Shown piece after piece: positions 34,681 to 45,893 of a stretch of 64,000 nt of DNA. This DNA comes from Ulota crispa (Eukaryota; Streptophyta; Bryopsida; Orthotrichales; Orthotrichaceae): the NCBI GenBank assembly GCA_963920765.1, contig OY987244.1, forward strand, positions 374,501-438,500. Direction: 5' to 3'. The notes beneath the pieces are model-generated. The model made no database searches, had not been told where the DNA came from, and saw only the letters and a list, made by a program, of their open reading frames with translations. Every line of letters begins with the position of its first letter. The stretch's first letter is position 1. The position numbers and the translations under genes are program-made.

Positions 34681-36568
34681 TTAAACCCTAAAGGTCCAAG
34701 GGGTGTTTTCACAAAAACTGTCAAAAAATATGTTTTTTTGGTATGTTGATGAAAAATGAAAATGAAAAATTATATTTGAAATGTCAACCACACAAAAATG
34801 TAATGCAATATCTGCTTAATGTGTGCAACAAATTTCAGCCCATTTTACCACATGGATTAAAAGATTATGACATTCGAAGTTTAAAATATAAAAAAGATGT
34901 TCCCTCCCTAGTAGGATCAACAAACTTCAGGCCTCTTTGGAGTAAATTTTTTGGTTTGCATGATTTTTTTTTTGGGGAAATTTCAAATAGGGGCATGAAA
35001 ATGTAAAATATTACAAGGAGGGGCACAATATCAAAATAATTACAAGTAGGGGCATGATTTCAAAAAAAATTGTAAATTTTTGTAATTTTTTTGGTTAGGA
35101 CACTGGCTGATTTAGATACATCACATTAAATTTTAGCAAACTTCCAAACAACTTAAAAATCTCCAAAAATTGCCATCCCCTTTAATAAAATTTCTTTATT
35201 TAGGCTTGATTTGGAGATTCCTATACTTTTTTTGGAAATTAGTTAATATTTAATGTGATGTGTCTGAATCAACCTGTCCAATCCAAAAAAATTTAAAAAA
35301 ATTACAATTTTTTTTTGAAATCGTGCCTCTATTTGTAATTATTTTGAAACTACGCCTCTATCTATAATATTTTACGTTTTCATGCCCCTATTTGTAATTT
35401 CCCCTTTTTTTCCATTGACATCTATATCTTGTTAGTACACTCAAGAAAAACTTTAAGGGCAAGAGGATAACTTACTCTAAATTGCCTTGCAATATAAGGA
35501 GGTCTAAAAATTTGGCAAAGCACTAGGAAGTTTAGAATAATTTCTTGTGCATGGAGTTTTTTTTTTGAAAATACAAACTATCAAAAGATCGATCCAAATA
35601 CATTCCACAAATTCAATTTTTTTCAAAGTAAAATTAAAATCAATGTGTATAGTCCAAAATATTTCTCCTTCCTTAGTGTCCACTATTTTCATGATTTCTA
35701 CTAGGTGAATGCATGTCACCACTCATAAATAACTTTTTACTTCTAATACACTCATCTCTAATGTTCCAAAAATTTATATTCTATGAGTGTGCCCCATGAG
35801 TTTTTGAATGAGAAATACAATTTTGTAGTAATAAAAAGAATTTGAGGTTTTTTTTAAACTTGAACTTGAACATTTCTTGCTTCTATATATGAATTTCATC
35901 ATGTATTGACATTTGTTTATGAGACTGAAGCGGACTTACTTGAAAAGAAAAATAAATTATGTGTCATTGAATGGAAGAGTGTAGGTGCGTTGAGTATGTG
36001 CTTTTTGAGAATGTGAGAAATGATTTTGAGCATCAGAATATATTTTTCTCTCTCTATGACTTTCAACTTATAGTCCTACAATTTTTGAAAAGATGTTTTT
36101 ATTCATTGAGAACAAATAAATCTTATTCTAGATTTGCAAAACACCTCTTAAAAAAATCATAAAATTAATATTTGTTTTTTTGGAGCCCCAAGCATGAAAT
36201 TCCAAATAGAGAGCCACAAGTTTGGGGTTTCAAATAGAGGGCCTTGGGGCTTCAAACAAAAGCCTTAGGGGATTAGGGGGAGAGAGAGGGCCTTGGGAGC
36301 CTTCTAAAACCTTGGTTAGTTGAGGAGCTATGGCCACTTGGGCAATCTTTTTGCATGCCCAGGTTGCCTAAGCTGCCCAAAAACTTTTGGGCATGATATT
36401 TAAAAATTTTGCCAATGGATTTGAGTAATTTTAATTCTAACATGAAAAGAATGAAAGAACCTACCTTTGGTCAATACTTTGAGAACATTTGTAGAAGATT
36501 GAGTTCATATGACCCTACCCTAGTTCTCAAGTGTCCATTGAATGAACACTTGAGCCTTTAGGGGTTAA
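34681..36568. mobile_element. Long TTAA-bounded element, 1.9 kb, with nested MITE
   Basis: Left end TTAAACCCTAAAGGTCC, right end GCCTTTAGGGGTTAA. The interior has an inverted counterpart inside the CACTA element (37070-37705) and fragments at 3311 and 24340. A 431-bp GGGAAATT element is nested at 34974. Without it the element is about 1.46 kb. No transposase-like frame is visible. Confidence 0.6.
34974..35404. mobile_element. GGGAAATT inverted-repeat MITE, copy 2
   Basis: Left end GGGGAAATTTCAAATAGGGG, right end CCCCTATTTGTAATTTCCCC. Co-linear with 11772-12205. The empty counterpart near 37390-37430 (inverted) reads GCATGAATTAAAGTTTTTTG then CCCATTGACATC; here T runs lie on both sides of the element, so it inserted in a T tract and the duplication is a run of T of uncertain length. 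Confidence 0.75.
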
Positions 36569-37069
36569 AATTGGTTTTTATTAACTTTCTTAAATTGCCA
36601 TTTCTTTTGTGTTTCCTTTGTGCACTGGTATACAATTGTAAACCCAAGTGCACAATTTTTGAATTTAGTGTAAGAGTGAGGAAATTCATTTTTGTCTTTC
36701 TATTGCTTAGTTCAAATGCACACTATGCATAGACACTACAAGAAAAGAGGCCTTTTTTGACTTGGGCCACTTGACTTTGTATAGTCTTGCTAGTCAAATT
36801 TAGGAAAAGCTAGTCAAATTTGAAAAAACTTGGCCAATTGCTCAAAACATATGACTCATAGTCAAGTTCTAGTCATAAAGCTGGGAAATTTGGCTACATT
36901 TTTAAGGACTTGGGTGGGAACATCATTGAGAACAGGTTCTCATGTAGATGTGAACAAAGATGATTGCTACTGATGACTATGTGACTGGCACTAGTCATGT
37001 CATTTTTGGGTAAGGTAGGTCCCAAGCCATATTGGGCTAAGGTCTTACATACCTTTCTTTTTCAATTTT

Positions 37070-37705
37070 TGTCTTCTTTTTCAATTATTGCAAGGCTTGT
37101 GTGGTGATGTGCATTCACTTAGTAGAAATCATGAAGGCCGTGGACACTAAGAAAATAAAATAATTTGAATTGTATGCATTGATTTTTTTATTGCTATGAA
37201 AAAAGAGAGATTTGTAAAACATTATTGGAGCAATCTTTCCTCCATTCAAATTTTCAAAAAACTACACCATGCACAAGAAATTATTCTAAATTTCCTAATG
37301 TATTATCAAGTTTTTAAACCTCCTTGTATTGCAAGGCAATTTAGAGTAAGTTAGACTTATAATTTGCCCTTAATTTTTTTTATGTATGTATCTAATAAGA
37401 TACTGATGTCAATGGGCAAAAAACTTTAATTCATGCCAACCAAAAATTTTACTCCAAAGAAGCCCAAGGTCTATTGTCCCTATCGAGCAAGGACAAAAAA
37501 AAACTTTTTTTAGAACTTTGAATCTTATAATTTTTCAATCCGTGCGGTCAAATGGGTTGAATTTTTTTGCACACATTACATAAATGTTTTACTAAAATTT
37601 TGTAAGGTTGAAGTATCAAAAAAATATTCAAAATTTGCTTTACCCCAAAATACTCAAAAAACACAATTGTTTACAGTTTTTTTGTGAAAAACACCCCTTA
37701 GGCCA
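37070..37705 (-). repeat. Inverted fragment of the 34681 element class
   Basis: Inside the CACTA element. Reverse complement matches 34684-35760 without the nested MITE: GTTTTTTTGTGAAAAACACCCC at the right, GTATTGCAAGGCAATTTAGA in the middle, CATTCACTTAGTAGAAATCA near the left. It lacks clear TTAA ends. Confidence 0.6.
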
Positions 37706-38362
37706 TTACAAGTTAAGGTTTGTTTTTTATATTCTTTATGCCTTCTAAAATTGTGATATGATGAATGCCTTCCCTATTGTTCCATTCCTCTTTTCATCCA
37801 ATACCAACATAGACATGCAAGTGTGTTGGCAATTTTTATTGTTCTCTAAATATATTTTGGAATTTGATGCAAGACCGTGTGAAGCTATATGCTTAAAGCC
37901 TCATTTGTTATGATGGTGTATACTATATAACATATGACTACTTTCAGTCATCCAAAAGCTTAATTATGACTACTTGTAGTCAAATTGTTGTCCTACATGC
38001 CTCACATTAGACATTGGTTTTATGCTTATACCTGTCTATGACCAAAACTAGTCAGGTTTGTACAATACATGATTGTCTTTAGTCATCTAAGAGATTTCTT
38101 ATGACTGCAATCATTTCATCCAACTAAATTTGGCCTTAATTTGAAAACAAGTTACAAAAGCTATAATATACCAAATGCCATGGTTACAGTATCACTTGAA
38201 AAAAATAAGCCAAGGTTTTGTATCAAGTTTCAAAATTGTTTTCATATAATGATATGGATGATTCTTTTTGGGGTACCTACAATGCTCTAAATACACATTC
38301 TTCTCCAAAGCGGATAGTTTAAGACTTGAGCCAAATCCACACTTTGAACGTTTTTTATAACC

Positions 38363-38604
38363 TTAACCCTTACAAGATAAAGCAGCCCTTTGCAACTAGT
38401 AAAATACGGGGGTATTCCTCTTGTATTTGGAGTGCATCCACACCTTTATTACATTTGAGATCAACAAAGAAGTTAGAATATAGATCAATGTTGTTCTAGT
38501 GAGGTAGTGAAGATCCCAAATTAAAAAAATATATTGGTAGCAAATGCCAGTTATACAGCAGTGTCCATACTATGTATTAAGTAGCTATGTCCTTTAAGGG
38601 CAAA
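38363..38604. mobile_element. TTAA MITE, 242-bp class (copy 3)
   Basis: Nested in the CACTA element. Left end TTAACCCTTACAAGATAA, right end CCTTTAAGGGCAAA (TTAA decayed). Length equals the copy at 1917 and the core is shared with it and with 16407. Confidence 0.65.
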
Positions 38605-38609
38605 TACGT

Positions 38610-40055
38610 AAAGGACCAAGCTATATTTTTGGCAACATAGCAATTTCAAGCAAGTGCATGAAATTGGAGATTTTCATGCTTTAGGTTGGTTTTAGAAGGT
38701 GTGTATGAGGATTATCTTTCATATGCACTAAATTTCAATGCATTTGGAATTATGAGCAAAAGTTATGGCCAAATATGTTACTTCTTTTCTTGGCCATGAA
38801 GTTTGGATAGATTAGAAAAATTTAGGTTTTTCAAAAACAAAAATTCAAAACTAGTTTAAGCCCTAAAGGACCATTGTCCCTTTTGGGGACAAATGGGATT
38901 TCAAGCATGTACCTATGGCTAAGCTTCTTTCTGTGATTTTTTGAAACTTTTATTGAAGGTGAGGGTTTCAAAGATCTATGTGGAAATGTCATTCTTTCTT
39001 CATTCTGACATTTATTGAAGAAGTTAAAAATGAAAATTTAGAAAATGATGCTCCCCAGGCAGCCAAAAACTTCTTTAAAAATTTCATTTTTTTCAAATAA
39101 AGATATGATATAGGTTCTTTAGACTTATTGACTTACATAGACGTGGGGAGCTTTGAATCATTCAATTTTGATAGATGAGATGAAAGTTATGAGAAGTTTT
39201 AGTTTGTGGGTAGGTGTGGTTTCTCAATTTTCATTTTTAATTTCTTCAATAAATGTCAAAATGAAGAAAAAATTACATTCCCACGTAGATCTTTGAAATC
39301 CTCACCTTCAATAAAAGTTTCAAAAAATCACGTAAAGTAGTTAAGCCATAGGTACATGCCTAAAATCCCATTTGTCCTCTGAAGGGACAATGGTCCTTTA
39401 GGGATTTATGTGTATGTGGAAAGCTTTGAATCATTCCATTTTGATCAATGAGATAAAAAATTATGAGCACTTTTTGTTTGCGAGTAGTTATAGATTCTCT
39501 ATTGAAAAAAAATTGAAGTCATTTATTTTACTCAATTTTCAATATTTAGGAAAAAATAAAAGGTAACGTAATTTATTTATTATAATTGCAAAATTGTTGG
39601 GATTGGCATTATTCATTTCCACAAATAAATTTAACAATTTAGTGTTTTGAACATTCTCTACTTCTATTTGCTTACTATTATTTCCCATGTGTTGTACAGT
39701 TCCAAATGATTTGAAAATTTTCAAGTATACATCCAACTTGCTTTGGAGAATGAATCCAAAGAGTTATAAGCATTTTGAAAAAAATTCATACAAATGTGAC
39801 CTTGTGAAGTATAAGTGCCCAAGTTTTTGCAAGGACAAAAAATGGCTTTTTGTTAATTCAAACTCATAAGTATCTTACAATCTACATGGTGGAATTTTTT
39901 GAGTTTTTTTCTGCATATTTTGAAACTTTTGTTCCACACAATCTTATAGTTCTGTGTATGAAAAAGTGTTCTTTCCTAAAATTCGGTACGGGTTTTAGAA
40001 GTGGCAATTTTGGAGCGGTTTTGATGAAAATATAGCTTAGTGCTTTAGGGATTAA
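38610..40055. mobile_element. TTAA-type element interrupted by a foldback
   Basis: Left end is decayed (CGTAAAGGACCAAGCTAT), right end GTGCTTTAGGGATTAA. Without the foldback nested at 38856-39408 it is about 890 bp and co-linear with 24707-25632. It lies within the CACTA element. Confidence 0.55.
38856..39408. mobile_element. Shortened foldback element, 553 bp
   Basis: Left end TTAAGCCCTAAAGGACC, right end GGTCCTTTAGGGATTTA. The left arm is full length (as in the 925-bp class), but the right arm is shorter: after TTTTAGTTTGTGGGTAGGTG the sequence jumps straight to the outer part of the opposite arm. It looks like a 726-bp foldback with an internal deletion. Confidence 0.7.
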
Positions 40056-40980
40056 GTAGCCGTTGGTGCTTGCTACACTACGCATTTAACATTAGAATTG
40101 TAATAGGATTTTCATATGTTAGATAGAATGCAAAGTAAAGATTTCGGTAGGTTTTAAAATTGTATCTTTGTGATAATATAAAAAGAGACTAGAGATGTGA
40201 TATTACAAAGGTGTAGATGTGATATTAGAGAGATTTTTGTGATTTTAGTAGTATGACTAGTTGTTGGAGCTTGCTACGCAATGCATTCACTATACCATAT
40301 ATGACAACAAAATGGGCATTTTATGACTCTAAATTATGACTGTTGTGAGTCATTTGTAATTATAAATGACTCACAATAGCCATAACTCAAACCCATAAAA
40401 TGCCCATTCTATTGTAGTGATACATGAATAAGATTTTCATATATTTAGATAGAATATAGAGTAATAATTGCAAATTGAAATGTACAATACAAATTTTAAG
40501 GTATGAAATGTATGCAATGATGAGTACATTGAAAGCCAAAAAAAGAGATTCAAACTAAAACTTCTATAACATCACTTTGCTTAACCTTCATAATATCATT
40601 GTACCTCTATAATATTACAATTTAACACAATGCAACATTACAAAAGTGCAATGGCTACTGGTGAACTCTATAATATCACATTCTGCAAAAAATGTGATAT
40701 TATGGAGAGCCTTGTGATTTTAGTAGTATGATAGTATGCTAATTTTAGTAGTATAATATCACAAAGATTGAAAACATAATATTATAAAGATTAGGATGTG
40801 ATACTACACAAGTTGCTATGATATTAGTTGTATGATGTGGTATTGCAAAATGTGTGTATGTGGTATTATGAAGATCTTTGTGATTGTAATAGTATTGTTA
40901 ATTGATATCACAAAGACTAGAGATGTGATATTATAGAGGTGCAAATGTGATATTCTAGAAATCATTGTGATTTTAGCAAT
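40056..40980. repeat. Degenerate direct repeats, GTGATATTA motif
   Basis: The phrases TGTGATATTA(C/G)A, GATTTTAGTAGTATGA and GTTGGxGCTTGCTACxCxA recur several times; 40065-40145 and 40255-40470 are duplicates, the second split by a 132-bp CACTA-type MITE. The same phrases appear again at 43180-43260. Probably internal repeats of the CACTA element. Confidence 0.5.
40288..40419. mobile_element. 132-bp CACTA-type MITE hairpin
   Basis: Begins CACTATACCATATATGAC and ends CATTCTATTGTAGTG. The arms pair through AAAATGGGCATTTTATG / CATAAAATGCCCATTCT and GTGAGTCATTTGTAATTATAAATGACTCAC-type centre. Flanking trinucleotides are ATT and ATA, near but not identical. It splits a duplicated host repeat, which shows that it moved as a unit. 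Confidence 0.6.
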
Positions 40981-41558
40981 TTCATGATTTTCTTACCTAA
41001 TTTCAACCCATTTCTTTGACCTCTCAAGAAAATTTGGCCATTCAATTCTACGGCCTCTCTACTTGGTTGGCCATAATGTGAATTGGCCCCAATATATGTT
41101 TAATTGTTAAGGGCACCATAAGTTGTTGAAATATTATTTTTACGGTTATATAAATTTAACAACTTTGGGAACTCCAAAAAAAGGGTATGTTTTTAATTGT
41201 GACCCTATGAGCAAGTATAAAATTCTCAAACCAAAACAATCCTGGGTTGAAAAAGAGAGAACAAGAAAAAGAAAAGTTTCCTTGGTCTTGTCCTTCTCCG
41301 CAACCACCAATGCTATCTTTAAGTCCTCTTCTCCAAAATCCTATGTTAGTGTTTAATTTCTTGGCAAATTTTTGCCTAAATCTTATCTAAAAACGTCTTT
41401 GGCTTATGAACGCTCTCCACATAGTTAACTAGAGTTCACTAGAGTTTACTTTAGTAAAGGAATCCCATGGACTAATAGTAGAGAAAGACTTTTATTTTCT
41501 ATCTTTACTTGTTCTTGTATGTAGCGGGAAAATCTACTTGACTTGCGTACTTTGGTTA

Positions 41559-41960
41559 TAAGGAAGGAGGCTTTGAAACCGTCCAAGCATTAATCCCTAA
41601 ATGCCCAAGGCACCAAATTTTGGTGTTCCAAACACCAAAGTTTGATGACTTGAGCATGTAGGGGTTAAAACTGTCCACTTTCTCAAATGTATGCTCTTTG
41701 TACATGCTGTCTTTATAGGCTTCAGAAATGTACAAGTAGAGTACATTTGAGGAGGTGGACAATTTTAGAGCCCTATGCACTTCAACTTCAAATTTTCATA
41801 ACTATGTCCACAAAGTTTGAAAAATTATGAAACAACTTGAGTTAGATGCCAATTCCTCTTGTCTTTCAAGAAAAATTTACTGAAATTTTTTTCAAAAAGT
41901 TTCACCTCCCCAAAATCTAGTTTTAGCGCTTAGATGGACGGTTTATGAGCCTCCTACCTA
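41559..41960. mobile_element. TA/AAGGTAGGAGGC MITE, copy 3, with nested 79-bp element
   Basis: Left end TAAGGAAGGAGGCT, right end ATGAGCCTCCTACCTA, flanked by TA. Interior matches 1099-1432 and 9942-10271. A 79-bp TTAA element is nested at 41590. Confidence 0.75.
41590..41668. mobile_element. 79-bp TTAA mini-element, copy 1
   Basis: Left end TTAATCCCTAAATGCCCAAG, right end TTGAGCATGTAGGGGTTAA. Interior GGCACCAAATTTTGGTGTTC and AACACCAAAGTTTG folds back. The copy at 62037 is also 79 bp. Its flanks here (AAACCGTCCA at the left, AAACTGTCCA at the right) look duplicated compared with the empty site in sister elements. Confidence 0.7.
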
Positions 41961-42159
41961 ATCTCTTTTGTGTCTTTGCTATGTTTTCTATTCCCAACAA
42001 TCTCCTTGAGCAAACATAATGTCTACTAGATTTTGGATGAAAACAATTTATGTTAATGAAAAAGTGGATGAATGTGCACATATCATTCATTTTGTCCAAT
42101 TTTAGCTTTTTTTCCTACCCAAATGCAAGTTTGCGGTTTAGGCTGCTATACCTCAACAA

Positions 42160-42430
42160 GCACACCAAAACCTTGGCTCTTCTCTTCTTTGCAACCACCG
42201 CCCTTCTCCCTAGGTCTCTTCCTTGCCCTTCTCTCCCGCTACTGCTCCCCACCCTTCTCTCCCTCTCCGGCGAGCTGCTGCTCCCAGCCCTTCTCTTTGG
42301 TTCTCCGCTCCGTTGCTCCTGCTGCCATAACCCTGCCATTCTCCGCAACCACTGGTGCTGTCTTCCTGTCCCTTCCTTGTAATCCTAATTGGCTCCTCAT
42401 TAGTGTTGCAATATCCGCAGCAGCTCTTCG
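42160..42430 (+). other. GC- and CT-rich patch, possible captured gene fragment
   Basis: A strongly pyrimidine-rich, GC-rich patch inside the CACTA element (CTTCTCCCTAGGTCTCTTCC, CTCTCCGGCGAGCTGCTGCT). A shorter related phrase TTCTCCGCAACCACCA occurs at 41297 and again near 42337. Several frames are open on both strands only because of composition. CACTA elements often pick up host gene pieces, which is my preferred reading, but no protein is recognised. Confidence 0.3.
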
Positions 42431-42644
42431 CACTTGTCTTTTTTCTCACATTTCATTTCCATTTCCGTGTTGCTTTTGTCTTACAAAGTTGGGTTTTTGG
42501 TTAACTATCTTTTAACTCGGTATGCTTTCTCCTGCCTTAGAACATGGCAATTTTGGCCAACTCGCTTTGAACTTGATATACTTTCTCTTGCTGTTGTTCT
42601 TGCTTTCAAAGGTGCTAGCTTGAAGCTCTTCACAAGTTTTGTTT

Positions 42645-42893
42645 TGTCTTAGTTCAAGTGCATTGGAATTGCTTCTTAGGGTTTGTTGTGTCTTAGTTCA
42701 AGTGCATTGGAATTGCTTCTTAGGGTTTGTTGTGTCTTAGTTCAAGTGCATTGGAGTTGCTTCTTAGGATTTGTTGTGTCTTAGTTCAAGCCCATTGGAT
42801 TTGCTTCTTAGGATTTGTTGTGTCTTAGTTCAAGCGCATTGGAATTGCTTCTTAGGGTTTGTTGTGTCTTAGTTCAAGCGCATTGGAATTTCT
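42645..42893. repeat. 44-bp tandem repeat, about 5.7 copies
   Basis: Unit TGTCTTAGTTCAAGTGCATT plus GGAATTGCTTCTTAGGGTTTGTTG. Starts at 42645, 42689, 42733, 42777, 42821 and 42865, an exact 44-base period with few substitutions. It lies in the middle of the 8.75-kb CACTA element. Confidence 0.95.
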
Positions 42894-42999
42894 TGACTAT
42901 TGGTGTATGAAGCCGTTGAACGTAATAAAAGCATTGACTATTGGCATCTTGCATTGTGATCTCCCTTTAAATAATAGAATTCGTATTGTCCATAAGATT

Positions 43000-44499
43000 A
43001 TCATTGGTTGTGAGTGTGCAATTTTTTATGGAAGAGTTTTATCTATTTTCTATTACCAAACATGTGTTTTGAATTCATGCAAGGTTGATTGACATTTGAA
43101 TAGTTTTGGTGCCTTTATAAGGAGTATGATTGGTATATTAAACAATATGAAGGACTTGAGTTTTGATGGTAAAAATTAGAGGTGGTGTGCAATATTACAT
43201 AGGTGTTTCTATGATATTACAAAAGACCTTGTGATTTTAGTAGTATGATTTAGATCTTTCTCATTGAATGTTGTATTGTATGTTGGTTAGAATTTAGGGA
43301 ACTATGTAAGCATTTTGTCCAACATGCAAGAAGAGCAAAATGCAGATATCATGTGGACTTTTGTACCAAAAATTCTTTTTGATAGTTCAAAATGTTTTTG
43401 TGGGTGTTTTGCAGCTGCAAAATTCACAAGGAACTACCTTCTTGTAAGTTGCCACGTTATCTCCCTAGTTTAGAACTCTCCTTTTAATTACCTTATTTAG
43501 TTACAACCACGTCTTGACAAGTGTAATAGGGGTTGTAGATCATCTACCTTTTTAAGTCTTGTTATATCCTCAATTATTGTCATGTCTTTTTTATAGGTAG
43601 CAATGTTATGCATAATAATCACATGTATTTTAAACATCTAGATTGTCACTTTAGACATGCCCAAGTTTTTGATGTTTAATTTTATTAGGATCTTGCTTGT
43701 ATTTTGGACTTGTATAGATGAGATTGTAAAAAATAATGTATTGTACTTACTTTGCGTGTGTGCCTAAGTTTTATTGCATAAGTGTATCCTTTGTTTGTGA
43801 TTATAGAAAGAGTAAGAAACTATTTTATGCACGTTTTCTACTTGTTTACATATTTTATAGTATAGATATGTTTCTATTTTGTTAATGTAGAAGCTCCTTA
43901 TTGCTATCTATACTAATGATATAAGTAAAACTCTAGCCTCAATAAAATGAATAATGTTTAAGCTTTTATGGAGATGTTTTATTTGTATTTTGAATGGTAG
44001 TCAAAGTTTAGTATGCAAAAGCGTCACAACTTCACGATGTGTGCAATGTTGAGATATGTGAACTTTTGTATTTGTAGATTTTGAAGATTTACTTGTCTGT
44101 AGAGGTGGTGATTGTTTTGAGAGATTTTGTGTCTTTTCAAAAGTTCACAAACATTTGTGTCCATATCTTCAAGTTGCATCTAAATTTTAAGTTTGTGTTT
44201 GAATTTTCCTTCGTTAATTTGTTTATCTTGTTATTGTCTTGTATCCTAGTGATTTCAAAGATTATTAACTTGTTGAAATTCAAAATCAGAACTTGCAACA
44301 TCTTCTTATATGTTGTTTTAACTTTTGCTTTATTTTTTGTGATTATAGGTTCAACTATGAAGAATGAACCAGTGTGCAGAAGACACTTGACAAACGTGGG
44401 TATATGGAAATGTAAGCAATATAGAAGAAGACCCTAGAGCAATATTTATAGTTGCTGCTTCACCTATAGAACTTATAGTAGCTGCTATTTTTATATGGC
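43000..44499. other. Internal CACTA sequence, no transposase recognised
   Basis: AT-rich. The longest + frame (44081-44437, 118 codons) is Phe/Leu/Ile/Val-rich in its middle and resembles no transposase family I know. No other structure seen. Confidence 0.35.
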
Positions 44500-45487
44500 T
44501 AGTAGTATTTATTCAATCATCTAGGTATGACTCCACATAGTCAAAGATGATAAACTACACAAGTTAATTCATACAATGTAACTACCCATAGTCTTCAACT
44601 ATACTTTGCAAGAGTTTTAACAAACATTCTATGACTTGTAGTAGTCATTGAATAATCTATATTTGACTATACGTAGTCTTGCTTTGATTCAAAATAACAT
44701 TTTTTATAAAAAGTAATGATTTTGGACATAGTTGACTAAACATAGTCATATTTGATAGTCATTGTTGACTAAGCATGTGTATATTTAAAATGAAAACGCT
44801 TGCACAACTATATGGTTTTGACCAAAGTTGACTTAACATAGTCATACTTGATAGTCATCATTGACTACGCATGTGTGTATCTAAAATAAAATGGCTTACA
44901 AGAGTCTATGATTTGGAGCAAAATTAACTAAGCGCAGTCATATTTGATAGTCATCATTGACTAAGCATATGTATGTGACTTTGTACAGTACTTATTAGCA
45001 AAATTAATCATAAAATATACTAAATATGACTAATAGTAGTCATAATTGAATTTTAGGAGATTTTAGTCAAAGTTCTGTATAAACTTGTCTAAAACGAGTC
45101 ATAAAATGTGCATAAAATTTCAAACCACAGTCATAATAATCAAGAGATTTTTTAATATACATAACTAAACGTAGTCACAATTTAACTTTTGTATGGGTAA
45201 AATTGACTACATGTAGTCATATGCATCTGACTATATGTAGTCATATTAGTCATAAATATATGACTACGCGTAGTTAAGAAATTGAGAATCCCAAGTCAGG
45301 TTTCATTTGAGGTCCCAAACATTGTCGGGAACGCTTCTTTAGGAACCATTTAGGTAGGGATATGACTGGTAGTCAAATTGCAAGCTCGACTTAGAGTTGT
45401 AGCCTCTCTGTAGTCAAGTCAAATGGCCATTTTTTGTTCTTTTGTGATCATAAAACCTAGTCAAAAAAGGCCCTTTTTCTTGTAGTG
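44500..45487. repeat. CACTA subterminal repeats
   Basis: Dozens of GACTA, TAGTCA and GTAGTC motifs, many as palindromes: TGACTACATGTAGTCA, TGACTATATGTAGTCA, TGACTACGCGTAGTTA near 45200-45280, plus a ~65-base unit CATAGTCATAxTTGATAGTCAT repeated near 44730, 44830 and 44930. The left subterminal region (36740-36990) has the same motifs at lower density. In En/Spm-type elements such repeats bind the element-encoded protein. Confidence 0.85.
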
Positions 45488-45612
45488 AGAATCATCCATA
45501 TATGCATGGCTTTCTAAAAACTCAACTACAATTAGTCACTTCCATCCAAAATTTTGGCGCACCTAATGGTCATTTGTGAAGGATTTGACAATTCTATCCA
45601 TTTTCCACCTAC

Positions 45613-45893
45613 TTAACCCTTAAAATTTTTAGCAACCCAAAATGGGTTGATTGAGTTTTAGAACTACCATTTATGAACTTTGGAATGTAAAGAGTCACTT
45701 GAACTTTGGCTCATTTGAAAGAGAAACAAATTAGCTATGTAATGGTGTTTTCAGATTTAGAAGAAGAGTCACTTATTGAATTTACATAAGTTTTCAAACC
45801 ATGGGTGGTCTTGGAGTTGTAGTGTTAAATTTTGGCCCTAGATTTGTGAAAATCTTCTATTTTACTCACAAATTTTAGAACTTAAGGGTGAAG
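45613..45893. mobile_element. Possible TTAA-type element, 281 bp
   Basis: Left end TTAACCCTTAAAATTT and right end TTTTAGAACTTAAGGGTGAA. The match is weaker than for other members and no sister copy was found, so this is tentative. Confidence 0.3.

Larger units (their letters stand above)
36734..45487. mobile_element. CACTA (En/Spm) element, 8.75 kb, TSD AGA
   Basis: Left end CACTACAAGAAAAGAGGCC, right end GGCCCTTTTTCTTGTAGTG, flanked by a perfect AGA duplication (36731-36733 and 45488-45490). The TIR continues with TTTTTTGACT / AGTCAAAAAA. Both subterminal regions are packed with TAGTCA/TGACTA motifs. The interior lacks a recognisable TNP2-type transposase or TNPA frame; instead it holds nested MITEs, a GC-rich patch and a 44-bp tandem array. 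It is therefore a non-autonomous derivative. Confidence 0.9.

Noticed and set aside
42050..42652. Overlapping open frames on both strands, up to 147 codons
   Set aside because: All frames are open because of the CT-rich composition; no frame shows a recognisable domain and they lie inside a CACTA element.
36734..45487. LTR retrotransposon as an explanation for the large repeat
   Set aside because: The ends are inverted rather than direct, start with CACTA, and the flank duplication is 3 bp; no primer-binding site or polypurine tract was seen.
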